A stretch of 64,000 nucleotides of DNA, taken from NCBI GenBank assembly GCA_020698575.1, contig CM036257.1:16755520-16819519 (forward strand), given 5' to 3'. The notes below the pieces were generated by a model. The model worked only from the letters and a program-made list of their open reading frames with translations, ran no database searches and was not told where the DNA came from. The DNA is from Bostrychus sinensis. Its lineage: Eukaryota; Chordata; Actinopteri; Gobiiformes; Eleotridae. The first letter of the stretch is position 1. Each line of letters starts with the position of its first letter. The translations under genes were made by a program, and so were the position numbers. Shown here piece by piece: positions 35,501 through 47,590 of this stretch.

Positions 35501-38500
35501 TGAAAAAGCTGTAGAAGCATAAAGATACTACGTCAAAAACTAAATAAATTAACTAATTAGTTTGTTTTTTTAATCATGCCTACTTTTGCGACATAATTGA
35601 ACCGTCGCAAGTCCTCAACAGCAGTGGAAAAATCAAGGCGATTGAGGGCTTCACCAAGAGTGCTGTATCCTTGTCTCTGCAAAAGGAACCAAAAGTTAAT
35701 TCATGCATCAAGCATCTAAGAATCATTTTTATTTTTTAATAAATGTTCTAGTACTTACTTCTTTTGTGCTCACTTTATGCACATATATCCATTTGTCTTT
35801 TACAACTATGGAACAAAAGAAAGAGGTACACCAGATTAAATCTTAGTGCATGGTGAAAACTGTCTTTGCTACCAGAGGAAAGCTGTCTTGACCTCTGGAT
35901 GTTTCACTCTGAGTCCCTCAATATCTAAAGCCATGAACAGTACAGGGGCATCAATAAATTAAAATATCATGGAGAAGTGAAAGTATTTCTGTAGTTTGCC
36001 TCAAAGTGAAGCTCATATATTATATAGATTCAGCACACACAGTTAAATATTTCAAGCATCTATTTTTATGTTATATTTATTGTTTACAGTTAATAAAAAA
36101 CAAAATTAATCTATTACAATATAAGGACAATCCATTAAAAATGCTTAAAATATTTACGTTTAGGTTAAGGTATCTTTTATTGTTCCCGTAGGGAAATTTG
36201 TTCTCTGCATTTAACCCATCCAGTGGGCAGCCGCGGTGCAGTGCCCGGTGACCCTTCTTCAGATCTTGAGCCAGGATCCTGGTCAGGAGTATCTGGCTGG
36301 AAGATAAGCCTCTCTCTGTGTGTACTAGATCTATGTAATATATGTGATGCACTTTTTAAATTGAACTACTGAAATACCTTTACTTGTTCACAATATTGAG
36401 ATGTACCTGCAACAGGATATTCATTGGTATTGTTTAGATACAACATATTGGGTTTCAATGATGAAGAAATGCTGTAAAGTAAGAATGTTTTCAAAAATAA
36501 AATAACTCTTAATATTTACGAGTGTACAAAACTGAAAAAATAGCATTTTTTTACATTTGCACACAGTACTTCCAGTGCAAGGTGATAATCTGAAGCACTA
36601 AACATCACTTATAATACATGGAATGCAGTCATGACCTCTGCGTATTTCACTAAGTTTTTAATTATGGGGCACTCACACTGAGACTTGGTGTTGTTGTTGT
36701 AGAGATCCTTTTTCCGCTTGGTGCTGGTGAGCTCACACACTTCTTCAACAAACACATTTTCTTTGTTGTCACTGCACAGCCTGGCCACAAAACATATGAA
36801 CATGTCAGTAGCAGTGTAATAACAGGCCAATGACAACAAATATGGCAATGGTCAAGATGTGAGTTGAAACTATATTCTGTGGCTTATTGTTAGTGTACAG
36901 TACAGTACAAACCCTATTCTGAAAAAGTTAGAACACATGGACCACAGTGGACCATAAACAATATAACAGGCATTGAAACTGGATATTTTACCATCATCAT
37001 CATTTGTAAAAGAAAACAAGTGTATTCAAAGTTTATTTTTAGCATTCATTCTACACTGGACAAACACTGGATTGACAAGATTTTTTATGGGGGCTCAAAT
37101 ACTTCTGAAAAGTACCATGTCTCAACATAAGTATGGTACATGAACATACTTGTCTTAGGCAAGTTACGCAAATACGGGGGCTTGGAATTTGAGTTTGTAA
37201 CCTACTCTAAAATTAACACATGCCACATTAATACATGGCAATTATTGTTTGCATCAGCACTACACTGGTCCTGAGTGAATTATTCATATAACAGCTCTAA
37301 AAAAAAACAAAAAACAGGGACCTCATGAAAACACTGTGAACAAGCATGTGTAGGATTGCTACACATTTCTCTCCTTTCCCACCACAGCTAATCATTTGCC
37401 TCCTAGTTTGCAGTGATTAAAAGACTGATTTGACATTGGTTTTACAGTGGATGTCAATTCCTGATGCAACACTCTCCATTTATCTGGGTGATGGACCGTC
37501 ACAAAAAGTATGCTGGCTTTTAGTCCCCCTGTGGCTGGATTTTAAGGCTATGCGTACTGTATTAACATTCTGAACTATCCCTATCCTTAGATCAAAGGGC
37601 TGAACTCTAATAATTGCCTCTCTATGCTTCAATAATCCACAGGCTCAAGCACCTGACCAGCTATACTTTGGAGCTGGTATAGCAATATACAGTCATATAT
37701 GAAAGTTTGGGCACCCCTCTGGGGTTGCTTAATAATTTAATCTGTCTTCACGAAAAAAGATCACAGAGGTATGGTCTTCATTTTCTAGTGACATCTGAGT
37801 TCTAGGGTATTTTCCTAACAACTATTTTTAGTGTAGCAGTATTTAGGTGTATGAAATTAAATGACATGAAAAAAAATATCTGTGCAAATATTTGGGCACC
37901 CTTATAGGTTTGGTGATTTGAATGCATGTAACTTCTCAAAATGGTTTACTTGTAACACAAAACTTGTGTTGATTAGTTAGTTAAGCCTTGAACTTCATAG
38001 ACAGGCGTATTCAATCATAAGAAAAGGTATTTAAGGTGTTAATCAAGAAATGGAAGGGCACAGGCAAAGTTGATGTTAAGGTATGTGTGTTTTTTAAAGT
38101 GATTTTTTTGCACACTGGTACTTTATGTTAAATTCAGCAGAGACGCCTCCAGCACATCTTCTGTGTTGTCCTGTTGTGGCCCAAGGAAACAGGCCTTATA
38201 CCTAAATGAACTGTATAAATCCCTGAAGTAATGCCGACTCGTTTCTGGAAGTAATTTAATTTCCCTCATATGTATCTAATGACATGGTTTGTTTTGACTC
38301 ACTTTGTTAATTGTCCAATGATTGGGCCGAATGTTCTCAACAGTAATCCCATGTCTGTATCCATTAATCCCAGTGCAGAGGCATACACAAAAATGCTTCA
38401 GATGTTAGCACGGTGGTGTTACCCAGGAATGCTATAGTCAGGCTGCATGTGGAGTACCAGGAACCAAAGAGCTAATAACAGTTTTTAGTATATCCTTCCA

Positions 38501-40790
38501 AAGTTTCACACAAAAGCGTGGTAGAGCCCCAAGAGGAGACGCAATACAAATCAGGTATGTCGCTATTGTTTGAAAAGGTAAACTATGTTGCATTTAAAAT
38601 AAAATTTCTAAACAAAGGTATTCAGAATTTTTGATAGACTGAGGAAGAAAATAGAAAAAAACATACCTAACAATAACTAGGAACCAGCACCTAAATCTAG
38701 AATAATGCCACAGAGCTTTATTGGCATGAGAAGGTTGTTTCTGTAACACTGTGTGCCATTCCAGCGCCTTTATAATGGGCCCCTTTCTTCTAACAACAAT
38801 CCTATGCGTCCAGCCATAGCATGAAGTCACTGGGCTTTGACAAAGGTTGGAGATCAGCCAATATGGACGAGTGACATCACTGGTCATTTTCATCTGTGGC
38901 CTTGAATTGTGAGATAAAGTTAGAGATAGGCTAGTGTACTGCTGTGACGTACTCTTCATTATTAGAAGAGACATGATGACTTCAGTGGTCTATGGTTCAG
39001 AGGTACCAAGGCATTAGCTTTACTCCATCTGACAGTATGAACAGATAAATAGTTTTGTGGGTTTTGTTTTGTAACCCGCAGGAGGACTAATACTCATCCA
39101 ACATGTCAAACAAACTAAACCATTCACCAATACTCTAAAGTCAGTGGTTCTCAAACTTCTGGCTTCCTCTGGTCACAGTCCTTTGCAGTTTCATACCTGA
39201 TTTATTTTAATTTAGAACCAGTAATAGGTTTTAGTCCTGCTCTGATTTGGGTTTAAAATTGACATTTATACCACTGCTTAGGCCTGGCTTAGTCCTGGTT
39301 TAGACTAGTCCTGGCATAGTCCTTCTTCAGTTTCCGTTTTGTACTTCTGTAGTAATGCATTTTTCTGTGTTAGTTCTTGTTTTAGGCTTGGGCTTGTCCA
39401 GGCTAAGGCTCATTTTAGACGATTAAAATGGTACTTGAAAAGCACAATATCTTCAGTGGTAACTGGTCTAATAAATTTGAGAACCACTGCTCCAACTAGC
39501 TGTTCTTAAAAACTAATTTAAGGAGGCACATAGGCTGCTCAAGCAAAAATAAAAGGATTTCAAGCATTAGTTACTGTCTCTGTAGGTTTTTAAAAGGCCA
39601 AGCTATTGTGTGTTGACATGGTACACAGTTCTGACTGTAGATAATGTAACAACAACTAAACAAGATAAACTCATTGGACATCTAAGTGCAGCTTAATATG
39701 AGACAGTATTTTCTGTTTGCTCATGTTTAATAATGTTAAGCGTGTCCTGTTTGATCACAAGAGCCCACACGTGAGACACCTGACACAACAGACAGCAACT
39801 ATTTTTATCTCAATAATAATTTGATAATACTTGAACAATGAGTAGGTGTCATGACAAATTTACACTTTTGATTTCAAAGCCTGACCCTGAATCCATCTCT
39901 GTCTGTTGCCATGGCGTCTCAATGGCAACAGCAGCCAGCTCTTACAGGACGCACATCACCCACTTCACCCTATCAAAGGGTCTCTGTTATGGCCATGATA
40001 AAAGTTCACCAAATTACTTTCACCTATAATGAATTACAACAGTGCACTATGGTTTACAAGTGGTGCAAGTATAATTATGCTACCCTGGACTTTTAATAGC
40101 TTCAGGTCAGCAACTGATTTACCAAATGTTTTTCAAAACTCAGTTTTGATAGTACACAATAGGCCAGTGGAAGGAAATTTGCATATTTGAACAATTATTT
40201 CTAACAGGGAAGAAAAAAACTATTTTCTCAACGACTTTGCTAATAGCAGAGGATCTTTCTAATATACTATTTTACATACTACAAATACTACAAATAAGAC
40301 CATTTAGGACAGAGGCAACTACTAGATCTACGAAGACTGGTGTTTATCATCTGGGGGAGAATATAAATAATGTGTCATTAAAATTTATTACATTTTTATA
40401 TACCTGACACAATTTCTCAGATGTAAGCACAAATAAAGTTTTAAGTATACTTTATAATTAAGATAAAAATATCTCACAATAAATTATATCTGGGTAATTT
40501 GAAAACTATTCACAAACTACCAAACAAGAAAGTAAATTTGCATGCTCATTTAACTCACCCTACTGCAAACTGGAAGGACAGGTAGCTAATAAAAAGTAAT
40601 TAGGCCACAAAGGAGACACAAAAGAATATTACTAATAATAAGAACAATAACAACAACAACAACAACGTGCTTACTCTGGAAAGTCAAGGCTGTTGTTTTC
40701 CTGCCCATAAAAGATGATCCTTTTCCAACCATTGTCCGTCTTCTCCCAACACCATCCTGGAGATCTCCAGTCCTTGCCCAAGAAAGGCAT
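32543..40790 (-). CDS. fbxo25: F-box only protein 25, nine coding exons
   Basis: Substrate receptor of an SCF (Skp1-Cul1-F-box) ubiquitin ligase; the mammalian protein acts in the nucleus on cardiac and other transcription factors. Coding exons, 5' to 3': 40675-40790, 36677-36780, 35759-35805, 35584-35676, 35415-35508, 34542-34726, 34287-34469, 33522-33665, 32543-32632. They join in phase to 351 residues (human about 360). Visible: N-terminus MPFLGKDWRSPGW, shared only by FBXO25 and FBXO32; a KRKKD nuclear signal in exon 2; DKWIYVHK; the LNRLDFS and RRFNYVAK helices; the F-box in exon 7 (SLSDLPIHMQNKILCKLSD...LWKKLC); KEQYGDTLHYCKHCHILFW; and the C-terminus SPQDFIELFQY. It is called FBXO25 rather than atrogin-1 (FBXO32) from DDCYNPRLVKDLLQDL and from lying next to tdrp. 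A 5'UTR intron spans 40813-41160. Confidence 0.95.
33832..33846 (-). promoter_or_regulatory. CTCF-like motif in fbxo25 intron
   Basis: On the minus strand the site reads CCACTAGAGGGCAG, matching the CTCF core at every position. It has the same orientation as the site at 31627, 2.2 kb away. Confidence 0.45.
35941..36411. mobile_element. Tc1/mariner-type element with long TIRs, fbxo25 intron 2
   Basis: The left arm starts at TACAGGGGCATC. The right arm ends GAGATGTACCTGCA. Reverse-complemented, the arms match for about 100 bases, including AAGTATTTCTGTAGTT and ATATATTATATAGATT. The middle (about 36170-36320) is a different fish repeat, so this is a nested structure. No transposase remains. Confidence 0.6.
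36170..36320 (+). repeat. Dispersed fish repeat nested in a Tc1-type element
   Basis: Contains CTTTTATTGTTCCCG, GGGAAATTTGTTCTCTGC, TTTAACCCATCC and GTGGGCAGCCGCGGTGCAG in the order seen in a frequent teleost interspersed repeat. The family was recalled, not checked. Confidence 0.5.
36900..37060 (+). mobile_element. Possible Tc1/mariner-end fragment
   Basis: TACAGTACAAACCCTATTCTG followed by GAAAAAGTTAGAACAC resembles the end of a common fish Tc1/mariner element (CCAAAAAAGTTGGGACAC type). The other end was not found. Confidence 0.3.
37385..37545 (-). repeat. LINE 3'-tail repeat, copy 6 (inverted)
   Basis: On the minus strand it starts AATCCAGCCACAGGGGG, continues through CCAGATAAATGGAGAG, and ends near CTGCAAACTAGGAGGCAAATG, the family order seen in the plus-strand copies. 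Confidence 0.6.
37690..38040 (+). mobile_element. Tc1/mariner-type fragment (TTTGGGCACCC end)
   Basis: ACAGTCATATATGAAAGTTTGGGCACCCC matches in form the terminal sequence of a widespread fish Tc1/mariner family, and TATTTGGGCACCC recurs near 37889. The matching right end is absent, and there is no transposase frame. Confidence 0.5.
39142..39489. mobile_element. hAT-type element with a minisatellite interior
   Basis: Left CAGTGGTTCTCAAACTTCT and right AATTTGAGAACCACTG are inverted repeats of the hAT class. Between them about 200 bases consist of degenerate CCTGGTTTAGTC units. Flanking 8-base duplications are not clear, suggesting age. Confidence 0.65.
40648..40667 (+). repeat. (AAC)n microsatellite beside fbxo25 exon 1
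   Basis: Imperfect AACAAT followed by uninterrupted AAC units, ending eight bases before the exon 1 donor side at 40675. Confidence 0.9.
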
Positions 40791-41160
40791 TTTCACAGAG
40801 AGGGTCTAGTTTCTGGGTAAAGAGCGGGGAGGTTAGGGTTAAATGTGTGCTTTGTGTGCTTTTCAAATAAACACCAAATATGCAATCTTTTAATTTATTC
40901 GTAAACACACCGGAGTCTATCACCTTATTGTAATACAAAACGTTATGCTTTTGATAATGACATGTTAAATAAACAGAAAACAACGCTGTATGTGCACATA
41001 TGAAAAATAACAAGCGAACATTTAACGCTATCGATGAAAGTGAGAATCAGGGAGAATGACAGTCGAGTCAAGGCGGATTAATCAAGATATAGGCCTAAAA
41101 TTTGCCATCTAAATTATGTTAATATGCGACTAAAAATCCTTACAGGCTTATTTTACAAAC

Positions 41161-41350
41161 CTTTCAGAGGCAGTCGTCTTCTTTTGTATCGTCTGTCCCT
41201 GTTTCTGCCTGCTGCGTTGCAAATATTGACGGAAGTAAATACAGTGCGGAGTGTAGCATTACGACACGCCCCCCTTACCCTCTGATTGGTTGAAATTTCT
41301 GTATTTATCTTGTTGCTACCCAATACGGCGGTGCTGATTGGCTAGTCGCG
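41161..41350 (-). promoter_or_regulatory. fbxo25: fbxo25 non-coding first exon and promoter
   Basis: A minus-strand donor AAAG/GTTTGT at 41161 ends a non-coding exon that fits the acceptor CAG at 40813, 22 bases before the ATG. Upstream lie a GC box (CACGCCCCCC, about 41266-41275) and two CCAAT boxes on the minus strand (ATTGG near 41286 and 41337). No TATA box is seen. Confidence 0.55.
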
Positions 41351-41723
41351 CTGTCAATCACTTTCTTATTATAATCCCGTCTGTTTTGTTTGGGGCTTCC
41401 GATTACACGTGACAAGGGACTGCGCACATGTACTTATGTTTTGATTTTGAGATGGGGGATGGTGAGAGTGCCCTGGACAGTTGTGAATGATGCTACTATG
41501 CTACTATCACAGGACTGTAGTACTGTGAGGTAAACGCATAATTTGACAGCACACATACTGAGCTCAGCACTATCTATCTATATTTTATCAACCCTTTGTC
41601 TAGGTCAGTGTTACAACAGCCTCAGCTGATAGACACGCGCATGCATTAATAGCAGGCCTGATATTTTTAGTTGAATGACATGGCAAGCAAATATTTATCT
41701 TTTCAGTCACAGTTTTATTAGAA

Positions 41724-41724
<1 letters not shown>

Positions 41725-41772
<48 letters not shown>

Positions 41773-41779
41773 TTTTTTG
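41725..41779 (+). repeat. (ATT)n microsatellite
   Basis: About 17 uninterrupted ATT units followed by a T run. Likely length-polymorphic. Confidence 0.95.
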
Positions 41780-42189
41780 AGAATACTTTTTTGTGTAGTG
41801 TATAATTATATTCTTCATGCTTTGTTTTGCCATACATTATTTATCCTAGTACAGATGTATATTCTAATCACATCATATTGTTATGGTTTGTTCAGGATTT
41901 TCTCTATTCAAATATACAGGTAAGTGTTGTAGATCATTATATATATATATATATTTTTTTTTTTCAAATACTTGTGGCAGCGTGTTTATTCGATAAGTGT
42001 CCATTCTTCTGAGTTGGTTTAGTTTGTTAGCAGGTTCTTGCCATTCAAGGGGCTCTGTGGCCTTTGGTAAATTAGATACTGCCCCCTCCAGGTGATATGT
42101 TGCAATTAACATTAGCCTAGATTCAGTTAAAGAATATTTGCAAAACAATAAAATTAATAGTGTAGCATGAATGAGCTTCCTTATGTATC

Positions 42190-43221
42190 ACTTAAAAGTG
42201 CATTTATTCGAAGCGAATGTAACAATATTTACTTCACTATAAAACTATAAAATGTTGTAATGTAAGGAACAAAATGACAAATAGACATCTGTACCTGTCT
42301 CAGTTATACAAAAACATTTGAATGTAAAATAGAGATTACATAATTCCTGGAGCTGCTTCCACAAAGGTGTCTTAGTTTGGTCTTAGGAACTGGACTGCTT
42401 TGTAGACAAATGAAAACAGAAATGGTTTAAACCTCTCAAGAACAAACTATTAAGTTACTCTTGTTTGGGAAAACTTGAACCAAGGGCTTTGTCCCAGAAA
42501 CAACATTGTGTGTATTACACACTTGTCTCACCTTCACACAACTGATATCATTACAATAATACCTCAGAGAGTTAAAAATGTGTCAAATGTGCAATTCTTA
42601 GACTCTTTATAAGTAAAAGGCAGGTCAAAACATGTCTTGTTTTGTCTTATCAGCTCAAGTTAAAGGAGTGCCTCAACAAGTGTTTATCAGGCTAGAAGAG
42701 AGTTTTCAATACATAAATAATTATATCATTGTGGAAACAACACGTACAGGGTGTATGTGTCAGGCTATAACATTTAGTCAACAATAGTGTCCCTTGTTCT
42801 TCTCAAGCTCAGGTTGCAATAATTGAGCTTTGATCAAAAGGCGAGTTCAAGGAAACAAGACAATGGCAAAAAGACAAAGCCACTGAGAAAGTAGACAACA
42901 AAGAAAGATTTAGATGAAAAATGAGACAGTTCTGGACTGACAACACATTACACACTATAGGACACGCCTTAAAACACATCCTGGTATCAGTTTGTAGCAT
43001 TACAAAAATGCACAGCCTGTGGATGGATATGCTTCTGGTTCACTTTTCTCAGTTATTGCAAAATGACTACAGGAAGAATTCTACCAGCACATATTAACAG
43101 TACATAACATTGGTATGACAGTATGTTTGAGTGACCAGTTCAATTCTATGATTCATGACGATAATGTTGCAATCATTTAAGAGTCCATTCTATTAAGACA
43201 GGAGTCAATTCATACATACGT
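42190..43221 (-). other. fam110c: Probable fam110c 3'UTR
   Basis: No exon is visible. The nearest good minus-strand AATAAA is TTTATT at about 42197, which would give a 3'UTR of about 1 kb. Confidence 0.3.
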
Positions 43222-44208
43222 TCATAACTCAAGGTCTCTAAGCTTTTTGCCTGTCTCTGTTGCATTTTTGCAGCTATACAGCCATTTAATAATCCTGGCA
43301 TTTCTCTCAATCACTGAGGTCTCCTGCCGTATCTTCTCAAGCACCTCATCTTCCTGTAACCCATCACTGTCCCCGCTGCTCCTCGAGAAACCATCGTCTG
43401 AGGTGGAAATGCTTATGCTTCGAATATTCACCTCAATTTCCTCAGAGTGCACTGAGAAATTGTCCTTGCCCACCAAGTCAATAACATCCCGGTCTAGGCC
43501 ACAATATTTGAAAAAGGCATCAAAGTCTGCAAAGTTTTTGGAGTATCTTGAGCTGATATCGGAGTGAGATCGGCTGACTCCTTTGCCTGATCTTCTAAAC
43601 TTTTCTGTATCAACAGGAACTGTAAGTAAACCTGTGTTTTCTTTACTGTTTTTTGTAGCCACGCCATTCTGTTCCTGTGCCATTTGAGGAAGAACTATGG
43701 TTGGGGTGCATGTCTGTGCTTGGCCCTCAGGTGTGGGAATTTGCTCTTGGAGGTTCCGACACTCACCTTCTTTATCCGTCATTTTGTGCTGTAACTTTCT
43801 TAACACGTGGTGCCTCCGGTCGTTTGCTGAAGCTTTTAGTAAATCACATTTTTGTCTGTATAGGAGGAGAGAATCTGGACGTTTTTTGGAGCTAGATCGA
43901 ACTACCTGTCCCGGGGAGACACTTGGTAAGGGACTACTGTTTATAGTTAATGGTAGGTTACTCCCAAACTTTCCTTTTGCACTGTGGTTTGATGACCCAG
44001 TGCTGCCAACAGACACTGACCCAAGAGAGATTGCTGGCTCCTGGGTAGAGCTGACAACTTGCTGGCTCTTGACGTACTTCGGTTTACTCATAGCGAGCCT
44101 CTCCACTGCACTCAAACCAACTTTTGTCTCATTCTCTAGTTCCATTTGCTTCCGAAGGTAGTCTGGACCGCGCTCAAGTATTTTCGTAGGATCACTTGTT
44201 ATCTCCAT
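43222..44208 (-). CDS. fam110c: FAM110 family protein, single coding exon
   Basis: A 328-residue open frame without introns, as in all FAM110 paralogues. The N-terminal FAM110 block is visible at residues 10-48 (ILERGPDYLRKQ, SAVERLAMSKPKYVKS), and the C-terminal block at about 255-315 (SVHSEEIEVNIRSISI, then VIERNARIIKWLYSCKNA). A serine-rich, low-complexity middle includes RRHHVLRKLQHK. FAM110 proteins associate with centrosomes and microtubules; FAM110C has been linked to spindle poles and cell spreading in mammals. The length (human FAM110C about 321) and the neighbours acp1 and alkal2 favour paralogue C; sequence alone does not exclude A or B. The start is the first ATG of the frame, in good context (ACAACAATGGA). 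A 23-base poly(A) (poly(T) on the coding strand) lies 28 bases upstream. Confidence 0.92.
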   Translation of the reverse strand: MEITSDPTKILERGPDYLRKQMELENETKVGLSAVERLAMSKPKYVKSQQVVSSTQEPAISLGSVSVGSTGSSNHSAKGKFGSNLPLTINSSPLPSVSPGQVVRSSSKKRPDSLLLYRQKCDLLKASANDRRHHVLRKLQHKMTDKEGECRNLQEQIPTPEGQAQTCTPTIVLPQMAQEQNGVATKNSKENTGLLTVPVDTEKFRRSGKGVSRSHSDISSRYSKNFADFDAFFKYCGLDRDVIDLVGKDNFSVHSEEIEVNIRSISISTSDDGFSRSSGDSDGLQEDEVLEKIRQETSVIERNARIIKWLYSCKNATETGKKLRDLEL

Positions 44209-44236
44209 TGTTGTTCGACCGACAAAAAGTTAATAG

Positions 44237-44259
44237 AAAAAAAAAAAAAAAAAAAAAAA
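44237..44259 (+). repeat. Poly(A)/poly(T) tract upstream of fam110c
   Basis: An uninterrupted 23-base A run. On the fam110c strand it is a T run followed by CTATTAAC, which could be a pyrimidine tract and branch point of a 5'UTR intron, but no AG acceptor follows convincingly. Confidence 0.85.
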
Positions 44260-44269
44260 CAGATTCACA

Positions 44270-47200
44270 ATTGGCTTTTTCTTTTCTAGAGGGAACTATG
44301 AGAATTCCATTCAAGCCCGCTCTCTGCCTGAGCACGAATCAAGAAAATTCACCTTGTCTGTCCAAGCACACATCTCATTACCCCACCCACTCAGCTTACA
44401 CACTGAGTTTTAGCCAAACACAAGCCCGTTCAAAGTACACCTGATACCATCACGTTTGAGCAGTGAAAGCTGATACTACCACAGCTTTTATCCTTTTCTG
44501 CTTGAGACGTGTGTTGCCATACCTGTTGCTCAATTCAGTATGTAAACTACAACTACTATAAACTACTATAGTCAAACACTAATCATGACTCAGAGACCAG
44601 ACCAACTGATTCACTAAAGAGGCATGGCACTTCCTAATTCCTAAATCACACACAGAAATTGTCATAAAAAGGGGTCGTGACATTTGTGTAAAAATCAGCG
44701 CCAGGGAGAGTTTGTTGAGCCTGAGAGGAAAATGCACTGCTTCCAAGAACACCAAGTTTTACTAAATTAAGCCTTTTAACCTTTTGGAGATATGGACTAG
44801 TGGCACATTTGGAAAATATCAAAGCATCACTAAGTAACTTTGGAATATTTACAGCCTATTAAGTATTGTGTCTGCAACTACACTGCTGCACACATATTGT
44901 GTTTTTTTCATACAGTATTCATGTAAATGTGTGCTCTGGACCTGGTGTGGTATGCAGTTGTTACAGTTATATGACATTTTTATATCAAATTAATACTTAA
45001 TAAAAGCTAACAAATGGCATCTGTTATTTAGAGTTGATTTACATTTGAAATACCCCGAAGTATCCTGCACTCTGTCAACACAACAGAGGTGCAGAGGGCC
45101 TGCTATATCCATTTGCACCGCTAGATGGAGTCATGAGCTACTGTAATAATCAGTCATTTTTACAGTTATTTAAATCTTTCACTAAGTGTGGAGTTTATGA
45201 AACAGTGTGAAGCGTCAAAGTGCAGTAACCACAATTCACAACATAATTTTTAATAGTATGTTTTTCTACTGTCATGTAACAATGCCAGGCCAGCGGATCT
45301 GTACTCTGTATGAATTTCAAAAATGTTTGTTTTTTGTTCAAGTCAGTATCCAAAATAAAGATAATTGCTGATGCTGGGGAATTAACTCCCTCATCTACAT
45401 TTTCTCTGTCAGACTGTGTGCTGCATGCTGCAACCCTAATTCTTTCTTAAGCAAACATGATTTAGACATCTGTTAAGTGATGTGCACTTGTACTTTTAAG
45501 TACACTTTCTACATCCAATCGGCTGGCACAATGAGGTTTAAAACTGCCATGATTTACAAGAGGAGAATTAGAAAATCATAGTGCATGTCCCATTTGAGAC
45601 ATGAATGACAACCAGTTGCCTGTTTGTTGCTTCTGAACTCAAACATCTCTGCGGGACTGTCACCATAGTCCACTCTTTAAAGACAGTGGGCAGCACTGCA
45701 ATATATCGTGGAAAGTCACTACCCTTAACTGCTGCATCACCATTTACAAAGGACTGGGACCTAGAAGACAACTTTTTACACTTTTTGAAAAAAAAATGTT
45801 TTAACACTTTTTTATTCAGAACAATGAACTGTCAGTTGGCAACAAGTCCTTTTGTCATTATGAGGGAAGTACAAAGTATGCACTTAGGTTCTAGTATATA
45901 CAGTATAGGTTTATACATGTAAAGTTATTAAAACATCACTGATTGGTTAGCAGAGCTGTGGGGGGCACCTGGCAAATCACACTCTAGTTGTTTATAAAAC
46001 ATTAATTTTGAAACATTAATTTACACCATCTTGCATTATAAAAATTATAATTCTTCAATTTTAGGAGTAGACAACTTTTTTTTTTTTTTTTACAAAAAAT
46101 GATATGACTCATAACATAATAGTGTTTGCACATAATTATCATTCCACATCTTTTTTCAGATACTCAAATGTATTTGTCAGATTTTCTTTTGATTGGCCTC
46201 AAACATTCACTGGAGAAATGGACAGTTATTAAGTTGTTAACTGCAAACGAATCATAATGAACTTGACATAACGTCAGATTTTGGAAATAAAAGACTGGCA
46301 TGACAGTGAGTTATTGTTGCTCACATAACAAGGTTAAGATATCTCAGTCTGCACAAGCTGGTAAAGTTGTCAGTTTTCTGACTGACTGGCCTGTCTGTGT
46401 CACACCTTTTCAAGAAAAAACATCTGGTTAAAATATGGCGTCGGGTCAAGTCAAATTATTTTGTTTGTAAGTGTTTTCCAAATGGTATTGTTTTCATTTG
46501 CAAAACACATGTTAACACCACTCTTCTTCTGCTTTCCCTCAGATCCCTCGGTTGTGAAAGATGCTATATGACTTCTAAATTTCCTGGCTTTCTGAGGCAT
46601 CTGTAAGATCTGTTATTATGTTTATCATCATTTAGTATAACATCCGGGTAAACACAATTGCTGACGCCATAACGTTTTAGTCACTGCCCCCCTGAGTATT
46701 TGCACCTTTATTTAATCCTCCATCTATCCGCTTTGTTGGAGAAATATATTCCCCATCTTAATGTGATAACACATCATCTTCTAATTGTGTTTTATTCGGC
46801 CATTGACAACAATTACTGCCCATCTCCCAGACATGAATGAAACCTAATTAAAAATGCCTTGCAAATTGTCAAATAGAATTGCTGCAGGCATCTTTTGCTT
46901 GTTTGAGTGTTATGTAAAGTAACTATTAATTAGTATTTATGCATGCATAGCTGATGAGCAGCAATATAAGGTCATCACACAGTCTATGTATCACAAGTGC
47001 ATCTTACTGTATCACTCAGTGTAAATAACTATTGACATGGCATTTCCTGGCCTCTTAAACAATATTATGACAAAAATCTATGAAATTAACTACACAAATC
47101 TGGCACAAATAAAGGAATAAAAAAGGACAAAACAACACAATAAAAATGAGAACATTGAAATGGGATTAAGCGAGATTACCCGCAAACAGATGTGTCCAAA

Positions 47201-47585
47201 ATAATAAGCACAAACAAAGTTGAGGGATGAAAAGATATACTGGGATATTAATTTGAATATGGAATTTGGTTTTCCAATTTATGTGTGGAAATCCCACTTT
47301 TAGCATGCAGAGCGTGTTTTAGTGTGCAGAGTGACGTCGTAAACACTCAAATGTATCATGCAGATTCTTTGTGAAATAAAACCAGACCATATATTTTGGC
47401 CCACTTTACACATTTAAGTCCCACACATTTAAGATGTGATAGAGCGTGACAAGAGAAGTAAGGCAGGCACATTCATAAAACCAAACTTTGAGTGATTTGT
47501 TGCTGTGCTCAAGGAAACATAATGCATGGATCATTTTTAGAGAATATACACTGCATAAGGTCTGCTTCTGACAATGTAGTTGTTA
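44270..47585. other. Intergenic, fam110c to the solo LTR
   Basis: AT-rich and mostly unique-looking. No exon was found, and in particular no SH3 or SYLF coding sequence of the SH3YL1 type. A T run lies near 46078-46091. The 46690-46900 block is A/T-rich and homeodomain-site-like (ATTA, TAATT) without repeat hallmarks. Confidence 0.5.
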
Positions 47586-47590
47586 CTCTG

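Noticed and set aside
38594..38974. A 126-codon minus-strand open frame in fbxo25 intron 1
   Set aside because: No domain, no flanking splice sites in phase, and it lies between transposon fragments. It could be an old repeat remnant; support is insufficient to annotate it.
32543..40790. Identification as atrogin-1 (fbxo32)
   Set aside because: The N-terminus and F-box region are shared by both paralogues. The DDCYNPRLVKDLLQDL block, the KRKKD context and the tdrp neighbour fit FBXO25 better.
43697..44161. A 154-codon plus-strand open frame
   Set aside because: It is exactly antisense to the fam110c coding exon, whose protein matches the FAM110 family at both ends. The opposite frame shows no domain.
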